From Rhyacichthys aspro (taxonomy: Eukaryota; Chordata; Actinopteri; Gobiiformes; Rhyacichthyidae): a stretch of DNA of 64,000 nt. The DNA is taken from NCBI GenBank assembly GCA_036850595.1, contig CM072160.1, positions 4,233,773 to 4,297,772 on the forward strand, given 5' to 3'. This document shows, piece after piece, positions 1 to 12,167 of this stretch. The first letter of the stretch is position 1, and each line of letters starts with the position of its first letter. A model generated the notes under the pieces. It was not told the origin of the DNA and made no database searches. It was given only the letters and a program-made list of their open reading frames with translations. A program made the position numbers and the translations under genes.

Positions 1-1115
1 AGTGAAGCAAGAATAAACCGAGAATAAAGCAAGAATAAACCAGAAGTAAACCAAGAATAAAGCAAGAATAAACCAGAAGTAAACTAAGAATAAACCAAGA
101 ATAAACTAAGAATAAACCTGAAGTAAACTAAGAATAAACCAAGAATAAACTAAGAATAAACCTGAAGTAAAGCAAGAATAAAGCAAGAATAAAGCAAGAA
201 TAAACCAGAAGTAAACTAAGAATAAACCAAGAATAAACTAAGAATAAACCTGAAGTAAAGCAAGAATAAAGCAAGAATAAACCAAGAATAAACCAGAAGT
301 AAACCAAGAATAAACCAAGAATAAACCAGAAATAAAGCAAGAATAAACGAGCAGTAAACCAAGAATAAACCAAGAATAAACCAAGAATAAACCAAGAATA
401 AACCAGAAGTAAACAAAGAATAAACCAGAAATAAACCAAGAATAAACCAAGAATAAACCAGAAATAAACCAAGAATAAACCAGAAGTAAACCAAGAATAA
501 ACCAAGAATAAACCAAGAATAAACCAGAAGTAAACCAAGATAAACCAAGAATAAACCAAACAAGAATAAACCAAGATAAACCAGAAGTAAACAAACAATA
601 AACAAAGAATAAACAAAAAACCAAGAATAAACCAAGAATAAACCAGAAGTAAACCAAGAATAAACCAAGAATAAACCAGAAGTAAACCAAGTAAATAAAA
701 AAAAAAAAAAAAAAAAAAAAGAATAAACAAAAAAAAAAATAAAAAAATAAAAAATAAAAAATAAAAAAAATAAAAAGAATAAACCAGCAGTAAACCAAGA
801 ATAAACAAAGAATAAACCAAGAATAAACCAGAAATAAACCAAGAATAAAACAAGAATAAACCAAGAATAAACAAAGAATAAAGCAAGAATAAACCAGAAA
901 TAAACCAAGAATAAAGCAAGAATAAACCAGAAATAAACCAAGAATAAACCAAGAATAAACCAAGAATAAACCAGAATAAACCAGAAATAAACCAAGAATA
1001 AACCAAAAATAAACCAAGAATAAACCAAGAATAAACCAAGAATAAACCAAGAATAAACAAAGAATAAACCAAGAATAAACCAAGAATAAACCAGAAATAA
1101 ACCAAGAATAAACCA
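1..1115 (-). repeat. 11-bp minisatellite array (family M11), continues past left edge
   Basis: About 100 tandem copies of an 11-bp unit, CAAGAATAAAC on the plus strand, with variants CAGAAGTAAAC and CAGAAATAAAC mixed along the array. The reverse complement (GTTTATTCTTG) differs at two of 11 positions from the GTTTAGTCCTG unit used elsewhere in this window, so I place it in the same family in minus orientation. Because 11 is not a multiple of 3 and the unit has no stop on the minus strand, all three minus-strand frames stay open for about 300 codons and read as a repetitive hydrophobic protein (LFLVYSWFI). This is an artefact, not a gene. The array starts before base 1. An A-rich interruption at 694-776 splits it. 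Confidence 0.95.
694..776. repeat. A-rich low-complexity interruption inside the 11-bp array
   Basis: Nearly pure A with scattered T, interrupting the minisatellite. The 11-bp register resumes on the far side. It may be an expanded A-rich unit variant or the poly-A tail of a decayed retroposon; no retroposon body is visible. Confidence 0.8.
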
Positions 1116-1164
1116 AAGAGAAACTAAATCAAAACAGAAACTCAGGCTGAAGCTGATGGAAACA

Positions 1165-1314
1165 GACAAAGAATAAAATCAGAACTTGAACCTGAACCAT
1201 TCCTGGATTAAACCAAGAGTTAATCATGGACACACCTGGACTACATCAGGACTAAACTTGTAACAAATCAAGACTAAGCTCTGACTAATAAAGCTAATTA
1301 AACTTGGACTAAAC
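1165..1314 (-). repeat. Degenerate M11 repeats
   Basis: Loose runs of GGACTAAAC-like 11-mers at imperfect spacing, between the clean 11-bp array and the 21-bp array that starts immediately to the right. Probably an old, mutated part of the M11 array. Confidence 0.55.
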
Positions 1315-1745
1315 TGGTCTTAGTTGGATTTGAATAGGTTTTAGATGGATTTGAATAGATTTTATTTGGATTTGAACAGGTTTTTTTTGGATTTGAATAG
1401 GTTTTATTTGGATTTGAACAGGTTTTATTTGGATTTGAACAGTTGTTTTTTTTATTTGAACAAGTTTTATTTGGATTTGAACAGGTTTTATTTGGATTTG
1501 AACAGGTTTTTTTTTATTTGAACAGGTTTTATTTGGATTTGAATATGTTTTATTTGGATTTTAACAGGTTTTATTTGGATTTGAACAGGTTTTACTTGGA
1601 TTTGAATAGGTTTCAGATGTATTTGAACAGGTTTTATTTGGATTTTAACAGGTTTTATTTGGATTTGAACATGTTTTATTTGGATTTGAACAGTTTTTTT
1701 TTTTATTTGAACAGGTTTTATTTGGATTTGAACAGGTTTTATTCT
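1315..1745 (+). repeat. 21-bp minisatellite array (family M21)
   Basis: About 20 tandem copies of a 21-bp unit with core TTTTATTTGGATTTGAACAGG. Variants include GAATAGG, GAACATG and a T-rich unit (CAGTTTTTTTTTTTATTTG) seen more than once. The T4 run recurs every 21 bp, two helical turns. The open frame at 1443-1778 is read entirely from this array and is not a gene. The preferred TATTTGG variant sets this array apart from the TAGTTGG/TAGATGG forms in the rest of the window, which suggests local homogenisation. Confidence 0.93.
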
Positions 1746-3129
1746 GAAAAGCCAATCACAATGAAATTAATGTGTTAAATAAGTTTCCGGAGCAAGACCT
1801 AAACCACACCTCGAATTTTCCCAGAAGCCGTCTCAGTTTTCTTCTTCCTCCTCGTCTCTCTTCTGAACAGTCCAGCTCTGTTTTGTCGTGAAATGGTCCT
1901 CGGTCGAGAGTCTTAAGGAGAAAAATGCTGGTGTTAGTTTTGGGGACGTTTTCTGATCTCATAAGAGCGTGATGTACTGCAGCTGCTCTCAACAGAGACC
2001 TCGATGGTTTAGTTGGATTTAGTTTCTAAATTTCCATGTTGTGTCTCAGAGATGAGCTGCACACACTCGTCTTGGCTGCAAAAAGTGAGGTTTATTCAGT
2101 GTAAAACAAAAATAAATAAAAAAAATGACGATTTTACATGCGTCCAAATAAAACCTACACATATTTTATAATGTAGATCAATTCGTTTTGTTCCGAAATT
2201 GTTTTTTAATCCTTCATGATTCATAATAGTTCACACGAATACAAAAAATTCAATTTGTTTTTTTTAAATACTGTGGGAAAAATGTGAAATAGAACACAAC
2301 ACAAAAAAGATTAAGAAATTCATCCACAACAAATGCCAAACAACACAATACAACAATGTTAAAAATAGAAATAAAATCTTAAGTGTGAAATAGATAAATA
2401 GAATAAATAAATAATGAACAATATAGAAATAAATAAAGAGTTTTTGGCGACAGTAACACCTCATGATCACAAAGTTATTATAAAGCTGTAGAAATGACTC
2501 AACCATAGTTACAAGCTGTTCCATGAAAGGTTCTGCTAATATTTATCGTTTTGGGATTCATTAGAAGTCCTGATTTGTGGTTCCTTTGTTGCTTCAGCTC
2601 AGGAAGCGTAGGAGTGATCCGTGTGTAAAGCTGCAGCTGATGATGGACGTGTTTCTGTAAACGGCGGCTCATTACGAACGCCGTGTACCTGCTATAATCC
2701 TCACTTCGTGCCGAACGCATCGTAGGAGGCTGGCTCCGTTTCCAAAATGGTGGCAGAGACAGAGAGAGAGAGAGCAACAGATAAAGGAGCCCAGAGCTGA
2801 AAATGTAGACGTGACGACTGACAGACGGTAACGGCCCGGAGGAGGCGGGAGTTTACTCTGCTCCTGAAGGGTAATCGATACGGGGCTTCTCCGACTCCAC
2901 TGCTATCTCTCAGACAATTCTCTTTTATTGTCTCTGAGGACACCACATATTCCCCGGTGCTGTTTTCGTACAGTATTTAACACTTATTTAAATCCAAATC
3001 CCCAAAAAACATCAAGGAATTTAAATCTTGAGCACAGATTATCTACAAAATTGGCTTTTTTTTTTGCAGAATTTAGATATTTCTGTCTTTAGGGTCGATA
3101 CAGGTATGTTTCCATTGCCAAATCATATT
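1746..3129. other. Unique sequence, no gene seen
   Basis: AT-rich single-copy DNA. A GC-richer piece at 1790-1990 and another at 2680-2960 have no convincing exon: open frames are under 95 codons, protein-unlike, and lack paired splice sites. A short (GA)n run lies at 2759-2773. Confidence 0.5.
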
Positions 3130-3566
3130 TTTAAAGTTCAAATTCTAGCACTTTTCAAGCACTTTCAAGGTGTGTTTTTATGATTTTCAAGCACCTTACA
3201 ACTTTGGTAAATAACATGTTGACACCAAATGTAGTTTTTCTCATTTAAATCCATTGTGGCATAAAAAAGACTTCAAAAATTAAACTTGTCTGATGAAAAA
3301 GATGTTAATTTATCGGATGAAGTGTCCCTTTAAGTTTGGGCTCTTTTTACTGAAGACTGAGATCTGAAAAATGAGCTTAAAGTCAGATTTTATTTGGGTT
3401 CAGAACCAAATCTTTAAGCTTTACTAAAAAGAACATTACTCAGTGAGATTGTGAACTATTAAAGCAACACAATCAGAATTTCAAGCACTTTATCCAAAAT
3501 TCTACAACCTTGAAAACACTAGATTGCAATTCAAGCATTTTCAAGGATTTCAAGCACCCGTGTCGA
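3130..3566. mobile_element. Decayed DNA-transposon fragment (TTCAAGCAC type)
   Basis: TTTTCAAGCACTTTCAAGG-like blocks occur at both ends (3140-3200 and 3478-3566) around an AT-rich centre. The right end runs into CAAGCACCCGTGTCGA. From general knowledge, repeats built from 'ttcaagcactttcaagg' are common non-autonomous DNA transposons in fish genomes. I cannot see clean terminal repeats or a target duplication, so the ends are approximate. Confidence 0.4.
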
Positions 3567-5132
3567 GAAGATGATGCATTAAGAGTGAAAGTGAGTGAAA
3601 AAAGTGTGAACAGAAGTGACTGAAGCAAAAGTTTGATTGAAGGAAAAAGAGATGAGCGGGTGTTATTGTTTATAGCGACACTTTGTTTACGGTTTTCAGC
3701 TCCTGAAGGACTCTGAGGACAACTAGACTGCAGCACATGGGTTTGGAAGTATCTCAGAAGACGTGTAGAGCTCACTTTGTGGACAATCTAGTGAGCTTCA
3801 TGGGCTTATTTCGTCCTTTTCTATTTCAAAAACCATGAAAATGACTTTGATAATAGAAACGAGAATGGATTTGAAGCTTTATTTTTTATGGGAAAAAGTG
3901 TGTTGGTAAAAAAGCCAGTAGCATGAAGCAAATCTTTAAATATCAATCTTAATCATCAATCTTTATTTCTTTTGTTGCAATATGTGTTTTACAGTGTCGT
4001 TTTTAATTATTACTCCTCAGTTTACAAAGTGCACACAGCAATATCTGCCATTTTTTTAGAAATAAACCATCAAATAACAGAAAAATGATCCGTATTAGTT
4101 TAACTGTAGCGTTGTTAAAGTGTGGTTATGTTAGATTTATTTAGTTTATTGAGACTAAAAGTATAAAATGTGAACTTTTTAAATGCCAAGAGCTCAATCA
4201 CTTGATCTAATGACGTTACATGTTGATATTCATTTGGATTTTTGCAGCAGTTATACATCTATATTATATATTATCAGCTGGTTCATCTTCATGTTAATAG
4301 ATCTTCATCCTGTTTGTTGTTGTCGTCCACAGATTAACCCTCTCTGTCTCTGACTCGAGCCGTCTCCCGCCTCTCGTTCGACGGCGACATTAAACGCACC
4401 GTGTTGCGTTGTCAGTGATGGATGCTCCTGTTTAAGTCTGACACGCTGCTGAAATTGAATCACTCACTTCACTCGCAGAGAGAGCGCTGGTGTTTGCGTG
4501 TCGCCGTAGTCGACCGTCTGCATTTCAAAGCGCGTCTCTGTTTGCGAGTCGAGGGCTACCGCTGTAAAAATACTCGTCTACTTCTGCTGCTTGTCCAAAA
4601 AAAACAGTCGACAGTTCTTCAAACGTGACGCAATGAGTGGTTCTTATTTCTCAGGCTGTGTCCAGGCTCTAAAAGGATTTTGACTTTAATAGAAAGAAAA
4701 AGAGGAAATAAACCAAGCAACACAACCACAAGATCTCAAACTAAAACACTGATCCTAAAACTGTCAAGTATTTTGGATTTTATGAGCGTAGTTTGGGGCA
4801 AATTGTGATTTTCAGTCCTGAAACATAGCAACCTTCTTTCTATCATAAGAACTTCTTGGATATTGACAGATAAAAATCACAAAAAAAAGAGAATTTTAAT
4901 ATTGTTATAGTTGGAAACACAGTGAAATATATAAATCCAGAATTTTGCAGAACTGGGCAATGTCAAAGTAAATAAGGTAGTGAGCTTTGGGACGCACCAC
5001 ACCCATGATGCATTGCTTCCGTTTCTCGTGCTCAATAAAAAATAATCATCTATTAAAACATACAATATATTCACAATTTTGTTCAACTGCAAACTTCAAT
5101 ATTTTACGCTCCTTTTAACTCAAAGAAAGCTC
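3567..5132. other. Unique sequence, no gene seen
   Basis: Mostly AT-rich. A GC-richer block at 4320-4640 begins after an acceptor-like pyrimidine stretch ending in CAG at 4332, but every frame soon meets a stop and no donor follows. The 68-codon frame at 4422-4628 has no recognisable features. Confidence 0.45.
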
Positions 5133-5245
5133 TTCTGTGGTGGAAGGGTTAGTGTCGGGTGGTTTGGGTTTCAATCCCAGCCACAGGTCTCAGTGCCGGT
5201 CCCAAGCCCGGATAAAAGAAGAGGACTGCATCAGAAAGGGCAAAA
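5133..5245 (+). mobile_element. Retroposon-like dispersed repeat fragment
   Basis: The stretch GGGTTTCAATCCCAGCC followed by GGTCTCAGTGCCGGTCCCAAGCCCGGATAAA resembles the 'ggtcccaagcccggataaatg' repeat that is widespread in fish genomes. The GGTTTCAATCC part looks like a tRNA-type B box, which would fit a tRNA-derived SINE, but no A box or poly-A tail could be placed. This is recognition from memory of a repeat type, not a database match. Confidence 0.45.
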
Positions 5246-5454
5246 ATACAAAAAAAAAGGCTGAAATGCTCTTATTTACACCTTTTAATTGAGAAAATAA
5301 TGAAATATCTTGACAATAACTGATTAGTTGTGTCACAATGGTTCACTTTAAAACTACAAACATTGTGTTAAAGAACAGACTTCAAAAAATAAATGAGATT
5401 GTGTTACATCTGAAAGAATATGGAGATAAAATAAAAAGGGGTTTATGTTGTCAA

Positions 5455-5590
5455 TGTCAATGTTCATTTTATTTATAGCACATTTAAAACAACCATCGCT
5501 GCTTTACATGATCAGTAAAGTGCACTTAAAAATCAAACAAGAAATGAAAACAAGAACAATAAAATAGATCTAAATAAATACAACTAATAA
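5455..5590 (+). mobile_element. Common teleost dispersed repeat fragment (TTTATTTATAGCACATTTAAAA)
   Basis: The segment TTATTTATAGCACATTTAAA followed by AACAACC and GTAAAGTGCACTTAAAAATC matches in outline the 'atttatatagcacatttaaaacaac...aaagtgctgtacataaa' repeat found thousands of times in fish genomes. A related 'TTCAATTCATAGCCCAGAATC' piece lies at 19285-19315. Fragmentary; the class is not decided. Confidence 0.45.
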
Positions 5591-6516
5591 AATGGATAAA
5601 AGGGACGTCTTACTCTTGACCTCACACTCATTTATTCAAACTATTTCAGATTTAATTTCAGTTCAGTTATTGCTTGAGTTCCCGTTGGCGTTGGCTAAAT
5701 GTGCCATAAATGCAACATATTTCTACAAGTAAAAGCTGAACTCATCTGATCTTTTTGAGAAGGTATTTTTGACTCAGAGTGAGTCAGAAGAGCTCGAACG
5801 GATTAAACTCAGTCGACTTCCAGGTAATAACTACAATTATAGCAGGCGCTCAGGTGAGACTCATCCTCTTACAATAATCACACGGCTTTAAACAATAACC
5901 AATCTGAACCAAGTGTGACTGAGGCTGAATTTAAAACACTTTTCCATCACGACTCAAATTATAAAGACATGACCACGAATGAACCCTTTAAACTCAATAA
6001 TATATAAATATAAAGGCAATAAACCAAACTGAGTGTCTATAATTGCCTTTTATTGAGTATATGAAAATGTCAGATTGCAATTCCACAATTCACACACTCT
6101 TTTCTGCAGCCTGTGAGCACCTAGCATCTTTCACACCCTTTGTTTTTGAAAAAGGAGCTGCATAAATTCATTTAAAATCCCACCTTTTTTGATTTCTGCC
6201 TGAAGTTGTTTGGAATAAACCACTTAACACATTGTTATGATTGAATCCTGCTTGTTTTTTTCTGCTGGCATCTGTTTCCTCACATCACTGAATGTAACTT
6301 ACATCCAGAAACCTAGTCAGACCTGTTCCCCGCGGTGCCACATCTGTCTCCTGCTGCTGCTGCTGATGCCTTGAAGCTTATTGTGTTCCGTTTGATGACA
6401 ACAACGATACACTCGGCTCTAATCATCAGCGGGACTCTCTGTGAAGACACTGTGGACGTGCTCCATTCAGACCGCTTTATCTTTTTGTGTGCTGCAATCT
6501 GTAGCGATTTAATGAC
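5591..6516. other. Unique sequence, no gene seen
   Basis: AT-rich, with no splice-flanked open frame and no tandem structure. The 72- to 75-codon frames around 6313-6562 overlap each other on opposite strands and partly enter the transposon at 6517, which argues against coding. Confidence 0.45.
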
Positions 6517-7052
6517 CAGAAATGGGACCAAGTCAGTCTCGAGTCAAGGCTCTCAATTTTAAATCAAGTCCAAAGTCTTATTCTTCAAGGATTTTAAGTC
6601 CTTTCGAGTCAACGACATTATTATTATGTTAAAAATAAGCAGCTGGTTTAGGTTTTTATTTAAAAGAAAAATTATGAAGTAAATTCAGTTGATAAATGCT
6701 TGTATTTCTATAGAATATTACTTAAAAAAGTATTGACATAATGATTTTTTTTTATGCTTTTCTATGTGATTTACAAAGTGTGGCCTTTGATTGTAAAGCC
6801 CCGTAGCGCTGAGTTTTACAGAGAGCATTTGAAGGCAGCGTCATGTGTAATCTGTCAAACTATTGAAGAAAATGAATTGTTTCAAATAATATTCTTTGAA
6901 TCTTTGGGAGAAGCAACAAGTCTTTTCAGGTTCAGAGGTTCAAGTCCAAGTGAAGTCTTGAATCTTTCGTGTTAAAGTCTAAATTGCAAGACTTTTTACA
7001 TTTTCTCAAGTTAGAAGTCATCAAATTTGTGACTCGAGTCCAAACCCCTCTG
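6517..7052. mobile_element. Non-autonomous hAT-like element with 8-bp target duplication
   Basis: The left end reads CAGAAATGGGACCAAGTCAG and then CTCGAGTC. The right end reads GACTCGAGTCCAAACCCCTCTG. Read inverted, these are matching termini of CAGANNTGGG...CTCGAGTC type. The flanks are TTAATGAC on the left (6509-6516) and TTATTGAC on the right (7053-7060), an 8-bp direct duplication with one mismatch, as expected for hAT-superfamily insertion. The inside is AT-rich with more 'CAAGTC(C)AAGT' blocks near both ends and no transposase. Elements of the 'gactcgagtccaagtc' type are familiar from fish genomes. Length 536 bp. Confidence 0.8.
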
Positions 7053-8585
7053 TTATTGACTGTTGTGGTATTAGAAACTTGTGCAAACTCATCAGATCTT
7101 TAGCTCTGATGCTAAGTCAGGCTATATTTGATGTTGTAGAGTCTATTCCCATTGGCTGTTGGTCCGCTGAATCAACGACGCTGGGAAAGTGAATAAAACG
7201 TTAGAAACAAAGCACCTCGGCGTAGTATTAAGAGCAGAAGTCCTTGATCTACTTGACATCAAAAAGACAATCCAGTGAATGTGTTTGTGGGCCTCACACC
7301 GATCCAAATGAAGCCCAGTTGTCTTGAGTCTGTTGAGGAGGCGTCGGGAGTGAGGAGACGGAGAGAGGACACGAAAATGAAGAGAGACGGGGCGCTAAAG
7401 GCAGCAGACATGTTTGAAAGTGTGTGTGTGTTTGTGTGTGTGTGTGAGCGCTGCTAAATGAGATGTGGGCGGCGCGTCTTGGCAGGTGGTAATGGACACC
7501 AGAAGGACTGCTCTCGCTGCTGCGTCTCAAGGACAAAACACACATTACACACACTCTCCATAAAAACTACCTTTACAATGAGATTGCGATAGAGCTTAAT
7601 GGGTCTTTTTAATGAATTACATCCAAATTAGGAGTTTGTGATGACTACTACGGCTTCAGAATTCATCAAGCAGAGATAATGGAGACTGCCTTAAGCTAAA
7701 TATTATCTCAAAAGGGAATGTGGGAAGTATTTTGAGCACATTTTGTGGTTTACATGTCTGTTTTTTTCCTAAACTTAAATGCGAGATTCATTTAAGAGTC
7801 AAAAAGAAAAGAGGAAAAGCCACAGAACTCTTTTTAATCTCACAGACTTCAAACAAACTGTTATTAATCCTCTCATGAGTCAAATATACGTGGTTTAAAT
7901 TGAGTAAAGTAATATCTGTGAGTGAGAGGTTAAACTAACTCAACACTTCATTGAAACACTTTCCATTGAAGTCCGTCTTTGAACTGAGACAGACTCTGAT
8001 GAAGTGTAGTCAAAACCAACACAGAAGTCAAAAAACACACGAGTGATCCCATCCCGAGACTCAGAAAGTTTAAACGATCGAACATAATGTCACTTAAAGG
8101 GTTGTTTTGGCAAAAATGACGTTATTGTGGTGATTATGTAAAACTACAGCCATGTTTTCTTCTTATTTGAATATTATTGGAAGAGAAAATGGTTTGTTCT
8201 CATAAAAAAAACAGGTTGCTATAAACATATTGTGAAGAAAAATTTGTATGTGATGGAGCTTTCACGTCACAAGCATTTAAAAAAAACAGACGAACATGGT
8301 CCTGTCTCCACTAAACATGACACTGAAAAAATCAGCTCATTTTTTAAGATAAAATAATGAAGCTTAAGTCTGAAAACTTTATCAAATGTTGGTGAGATGT
8401 TAAGTTCATTTTTGCATTGATTTTGTCCATGAAAGTGAATTTATTATTTATAATTTGAAAAAGGCGGAAAATGGATATTTGGCAAGATTCAACACCAAAA
8501 CCTGTTATTATTTTAAAGCCCCACTCTTCCTCTTTAAATGAATATAAGACTGAACATATGTACTGCACTATAGAGTAAAATGCAA
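7053..8585. other. Unique sequence with a short TG run, no gene seen
   Basis: Contains a GC-richer purine stretch (7335-7400) that runs into (TG)n at 7419-7446. The 60-codon plus frame and 86-codon minus frame here read through the microsatellite and look unconstrained. The rest is AT-rich. Confidence 0.45.
7419..7446. repeat. (TG)n microsatellite
   Basis: Alternating TG with one TTTG interruption. Confidence 0.9.
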
Positions 8586-9045
8586 ACATAACTTGTATAC
8601 TGATGTTTTTATTGTCCCGGTTAGACTCCACTCTCGTCCAACAGCAGCGTACTAACCTTTCCTGCTTCTTTTATTTAAAAAAAGGTAAAACCCGACCCAT
8701 TTTCCTCATTGCCAACATTTATCCATGTGGAATTTGCTGCTGTTTCTCTATTTTTATCTTTTTTGAGTTGTTTTTCTGTAAAATAAGACGTATTTCCAAC
8801 AGAATAACCCATTTCCTTGATTTACTTCCTTGTTCCTTCGTTGTTGACATCAGTGTCGACCAATGGGAGCGCTCCTTTTTACCTGAAGCGAGCTGTGATT
8901 GGACAAAATCCCAAACTCATTCTCATCTATTAAATTTCTTAATTATAAAGCATAGATCACGTCTTAAGATCTCATTTTTCCAGATGATTCAACTGTTAAA
9001 CTAAATTCAACGGTAAAAAAAATCAGGAAATTGACTTTTAAGACG
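8586..9045 (+). mobile_element. Dispersed repeat family A, copy 1
   Basis: Nearly full copy of an element found six times in the window. It opens with AGACTCCACTCTCGTCCAAC. The shared core is GACCAATGGGAGCGCTCC, then a spacer, then GTGATTGGACAAAATCC, and the copy ends soon after CACGTCTTAAGATCTCATTTT. The paired CCAAT and ATTGG motifs are conserved between copies. A 133-codon plus-strand frame (8603-9004) contains SVDQWERSFLPEASCDWTKS, nearly identical in copy 48800-49250. I see no clear terminal inverted repeats, no poly-A tail and no LTR structure, so the class is open. Confidence 0.75.
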
Positions 9046-10389
9046 TTATTCCAGTCAGTATTACGCTTATTATTTAAATATTAATACATATATATCACTA
9101 GTTTTGCCAGCATTTTCACAGAATCCCATTATCAGCAGATTTCAGTTGTTTTTTTGTTGTTTTTTTCGTAAAGGCCAGCGTCTGTGTGGCCATCTCCCAG
9201 TTGTTCTCTGTTTGACATTCATGACAGCAGCAGGACACACGGAGGATGAATGATGTCTAATCCACACACAGCAGAGAATACAAAGCCACAGAGAGACGTG
9301 AACTCTGACCTCTGCTCGGCTGCGGCTCGGCGTTTAAACCCATCTATAATTCAGATGTGTGTTTGACATCGACGCTCAAAATGGTCAAATATCTATAATA
9401 TGGCCCCATTTTTCGAGGGAATGTCGTGGAAAATGGGAGAAAAGGCGAAATATCTCCGAAGATTTTTTATTCAACGGAGAACATCGCAATTTGAGAAAGT
9501 CGTGATGTGTTAGATGATAATAATAGTTAGTGTTAAAATAATATAATGAGCTGGAGGATAAATAGATGGGGCTTGGGGCCAAATGGTCTTCCAAAGGATC
9601 TTTTTTAAGACTTTTCTGGTTGTAAACAAGAGAAGTATTAAGAGTTTATTTGGCATAATGTCTTTGTTACTTTATGCACATTAATACTTTTTTGTTGCAT
9701 TGTGTGAAATGTCTGTGGAGGTTCTCATTCAACCAGGACAAAGGCTTTTTGACGAAGGTTTGAGGTGACGACGTTTCCAAATTGACAAAGTCCAGATGCC
9801 TCAAAAAAAACCTTTCTTGTGTAAAATGTTGTAGTAGTTCCTCATTTGTCCATCTGTAAATCTTGTTTGCTTTACTTTTAAATCTTTGTTTGTGTTTAGG
9901 CCATTTCTGAATTTAATTCTGAACTCAATTTTGCGTCCAACTGCGTTAAACTGAAATCACCTTCTGCCCTATTCCCTCTAGGTTTGTTCATAGCTGTTCA
10001 CACGCTCTAAAGACGTTTTTATTGAACAGCAATCTGCACATTTGCCCCGAGATGTCGCACAAAAAAAGGTCCAGAAACAACACGCCCAACGTCAACATCA
10101 ATAACTCTCTTATGGAGCTATCTGGACTCAACTTGATCACTTTTATTGGATTATTTATTGGGTTATATATGCATTTCATTTTCAAATTCTAATCCAAAGT
10201 TGTGTTTTGTGCATGTTTACATTAAAATCTGGATATTATATTGACATGTACAGTACATATATGACAAATATAAAGAGCTTCGAATCTTTTAATCTATCAC
10301 ACGATGCTCATTTTCTAAAATAAGTCTAATAACTAAGTATGTTTGTCCAGCTTCCCTAAAAAGAGAAATGACCTTGAGAGGAACGCGAG
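9046..10389. other. Unique sequence, no gene seen
   Basis: AT-rich DNA with no tandem or dispersed repeats that I recognise. Open frames (9385-9594, 9988-10185, both minus) are short and lack splice context. Confidence 0.45.
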
Positions 10390-10730
10390 GTATAAATCAT
10401 GTATAATTCATGGAGCGTGAGTGACACCGTGTTGAACAGAGGCAGGTTTGACATTGCTGTGTTTTGCGGAAGCGGCCGGGCGCTCGTTCGTTGGGCTGTC
10501 GCCGTATAATGAGCAGGTCTGGGACTGTGCCAGACGTGAACACGGGGAACAGGAAGGTTAGAAAACCAAGGGCACACCGTCTCCATTCAGCAACATCAGC
10601 CGCTATTATCTGTTTATGTGAGAGAAAATCCATTCATGAATTCATCACATGTGGAGACACGCTGGGCAGGATCCTCAGCGTCGTGATTTAGAGGCGTCGT
10701 AAGCGGCGGGAGGTGAGACTGAGCAGGTGC
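10390..10730. promoter_or_regulatory. Candidate conserved non-coding segment
   Basis: A GC-balanced block of about 300 bp in AT-rich surroundings with complex, non-repetitive sequence. It has four overlapping open frames on both strands, which is what selection-neutral reading of GC-richer DNA gives, and no consistent splice pair. The composition shift suggests either an enhancer or part of an unseen exon. Conservation cannot be tested here. Confidence 0.25.
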
Positions 10731-12167
10731 ACGAGGAGAAAACCAGAATCTGATGATAAAAACGAGGCTTTAAAGTAAATGTTTTTGTTTATGAAGTCAA
10801 TTTGCTCAAGTAACTTTTGAAAATGTGCTTCAGAAACACACTTTTTACATTAACTTGAATCAGATTTCATTGCAAGAAAGAGTAAAAAAACACTTTAAAT
10901 TTAGATTTTTTGCTTTACAGATTTAAAACAAAAAGATATGTTAGTCTAATGGGGCAGTCACATGACTCTGTTTGACCAATCACATCTGGGGGATTTAAAA
11001 AAGTGTCTCTAAAGTGGGTTATTCATTTGACTCTGCTGTTAAGACTATTTCATGCTCCAACCCAGATGGAAACAACAAATCCAAAGATAAATTCATATTC
11101 AAAGGATTAATTAAGTTGAATAATCGACTTTATGTCCAAAATACAATTTACACAAATGGCCACAAATGGCTTAGTTATTTTATTCTTCTTTTTTCTGCAT
11201 ATAATGTGAGTTTTAGGGGCTTTTTTGTGACATCGGAGCGTGTGAACAGCTATGGTCAGACTTAATTTATAAAGAATCCTGGTCTAATAATACTTTCTTA
11301 ATAAGATATGTAACTAGGACCATGACAACCAATTTTATCAGATATTGTGTCTTGGGACAACACACATTGGACATTGACAACACTATTAAGATATTTTCTG
11401 CCATTTTCGCCTTTGGTTCTTTGGTAAATTGTCTCTGAGCTGAGAATCAAACCTGGACCACTCAGTTTTTGTGGAAAAAGAGCCACTAAAGTTCAACAAC
11501 ATTCATTAAAAACAGTAACTTCTTCACCTGTGTCTGACCCACAACACTCATCATTATCACCACATCATTTTTGACTTTCTCTCAAAGCCGGCAGAAATGG
11601 GTCTGGCTTTGACAAAAACTAACTGTAATGATGCTTGTCACCTTCAATTTTTCTCTTCTTTTCCGAAATGCACTCGGAACATGGAAAGGTTGAAGCTTTC
11701 AATGGTTCAAACCCCGCGTCACTCTTTTTAAAGGCTTTTCATCTTCAAGGCTCTTATAGTTTACACAGCACAAAGTACAACAAGAAGACATGGGAACTTG
11801 GTTTTAGTGGAGTCTTTATATTGTTTGATTTGACATGTTTACTGATTATTAAGAGCTGTCAAATGCAGTTTTAATCTAGATTTATTTAATTAAAGCCCTT
11901 TTGTGTATGTGATAGGTAACATATTTCCTACAGTAGGTAATTGTCAGAGCTGCAAAATCTGTTTAAAACTGTTTTAAACAATGGTAATTCCCTTGTTTTC
12001 TATCAATAGTAAACACAAAACAAGAATTTGACTTGAACTTAATAAAGAGCATAACTTTTTACATACAGATATGGACTTGGGTTTAATATAATTGCAGTTT
12101 ATGTCTTAAAAATACGGTAAATGAATTGACAAAGTGACAAAAGTTTGCTGCAGTGATTGGTTTTAAA
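10731..12167. other. Unique sequence, no gene seen
   Basis: AT-rich. The 83-codon plus frame at 11014-11265 and the 79-codon plus frame at 11635-11874 have no domain, signal or splice support. Confidence 0.45.

Noticed and set aside
128..1169. Three overlapping minus-strand open frames of 292-325 codons reading as a hydrophobic membrane protein
   Set aside because: They are translations of an 11-bp tandem repeat in all three frames. The unit lacks stop codons on that strand, and the peptide is itself periodic with no unique part.
8603..9004. 133-codon plus frame as an independent gene
   Set aside because: It lies wholly inside dispersed repeat family A; the same peptide occurs in another copy. 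Treated as part of the element.
11700..11716. tRNA-like B box (GGTTCAAACCC)
   Set aside because: No A box at the right distance and no cloverleaf could be formed.
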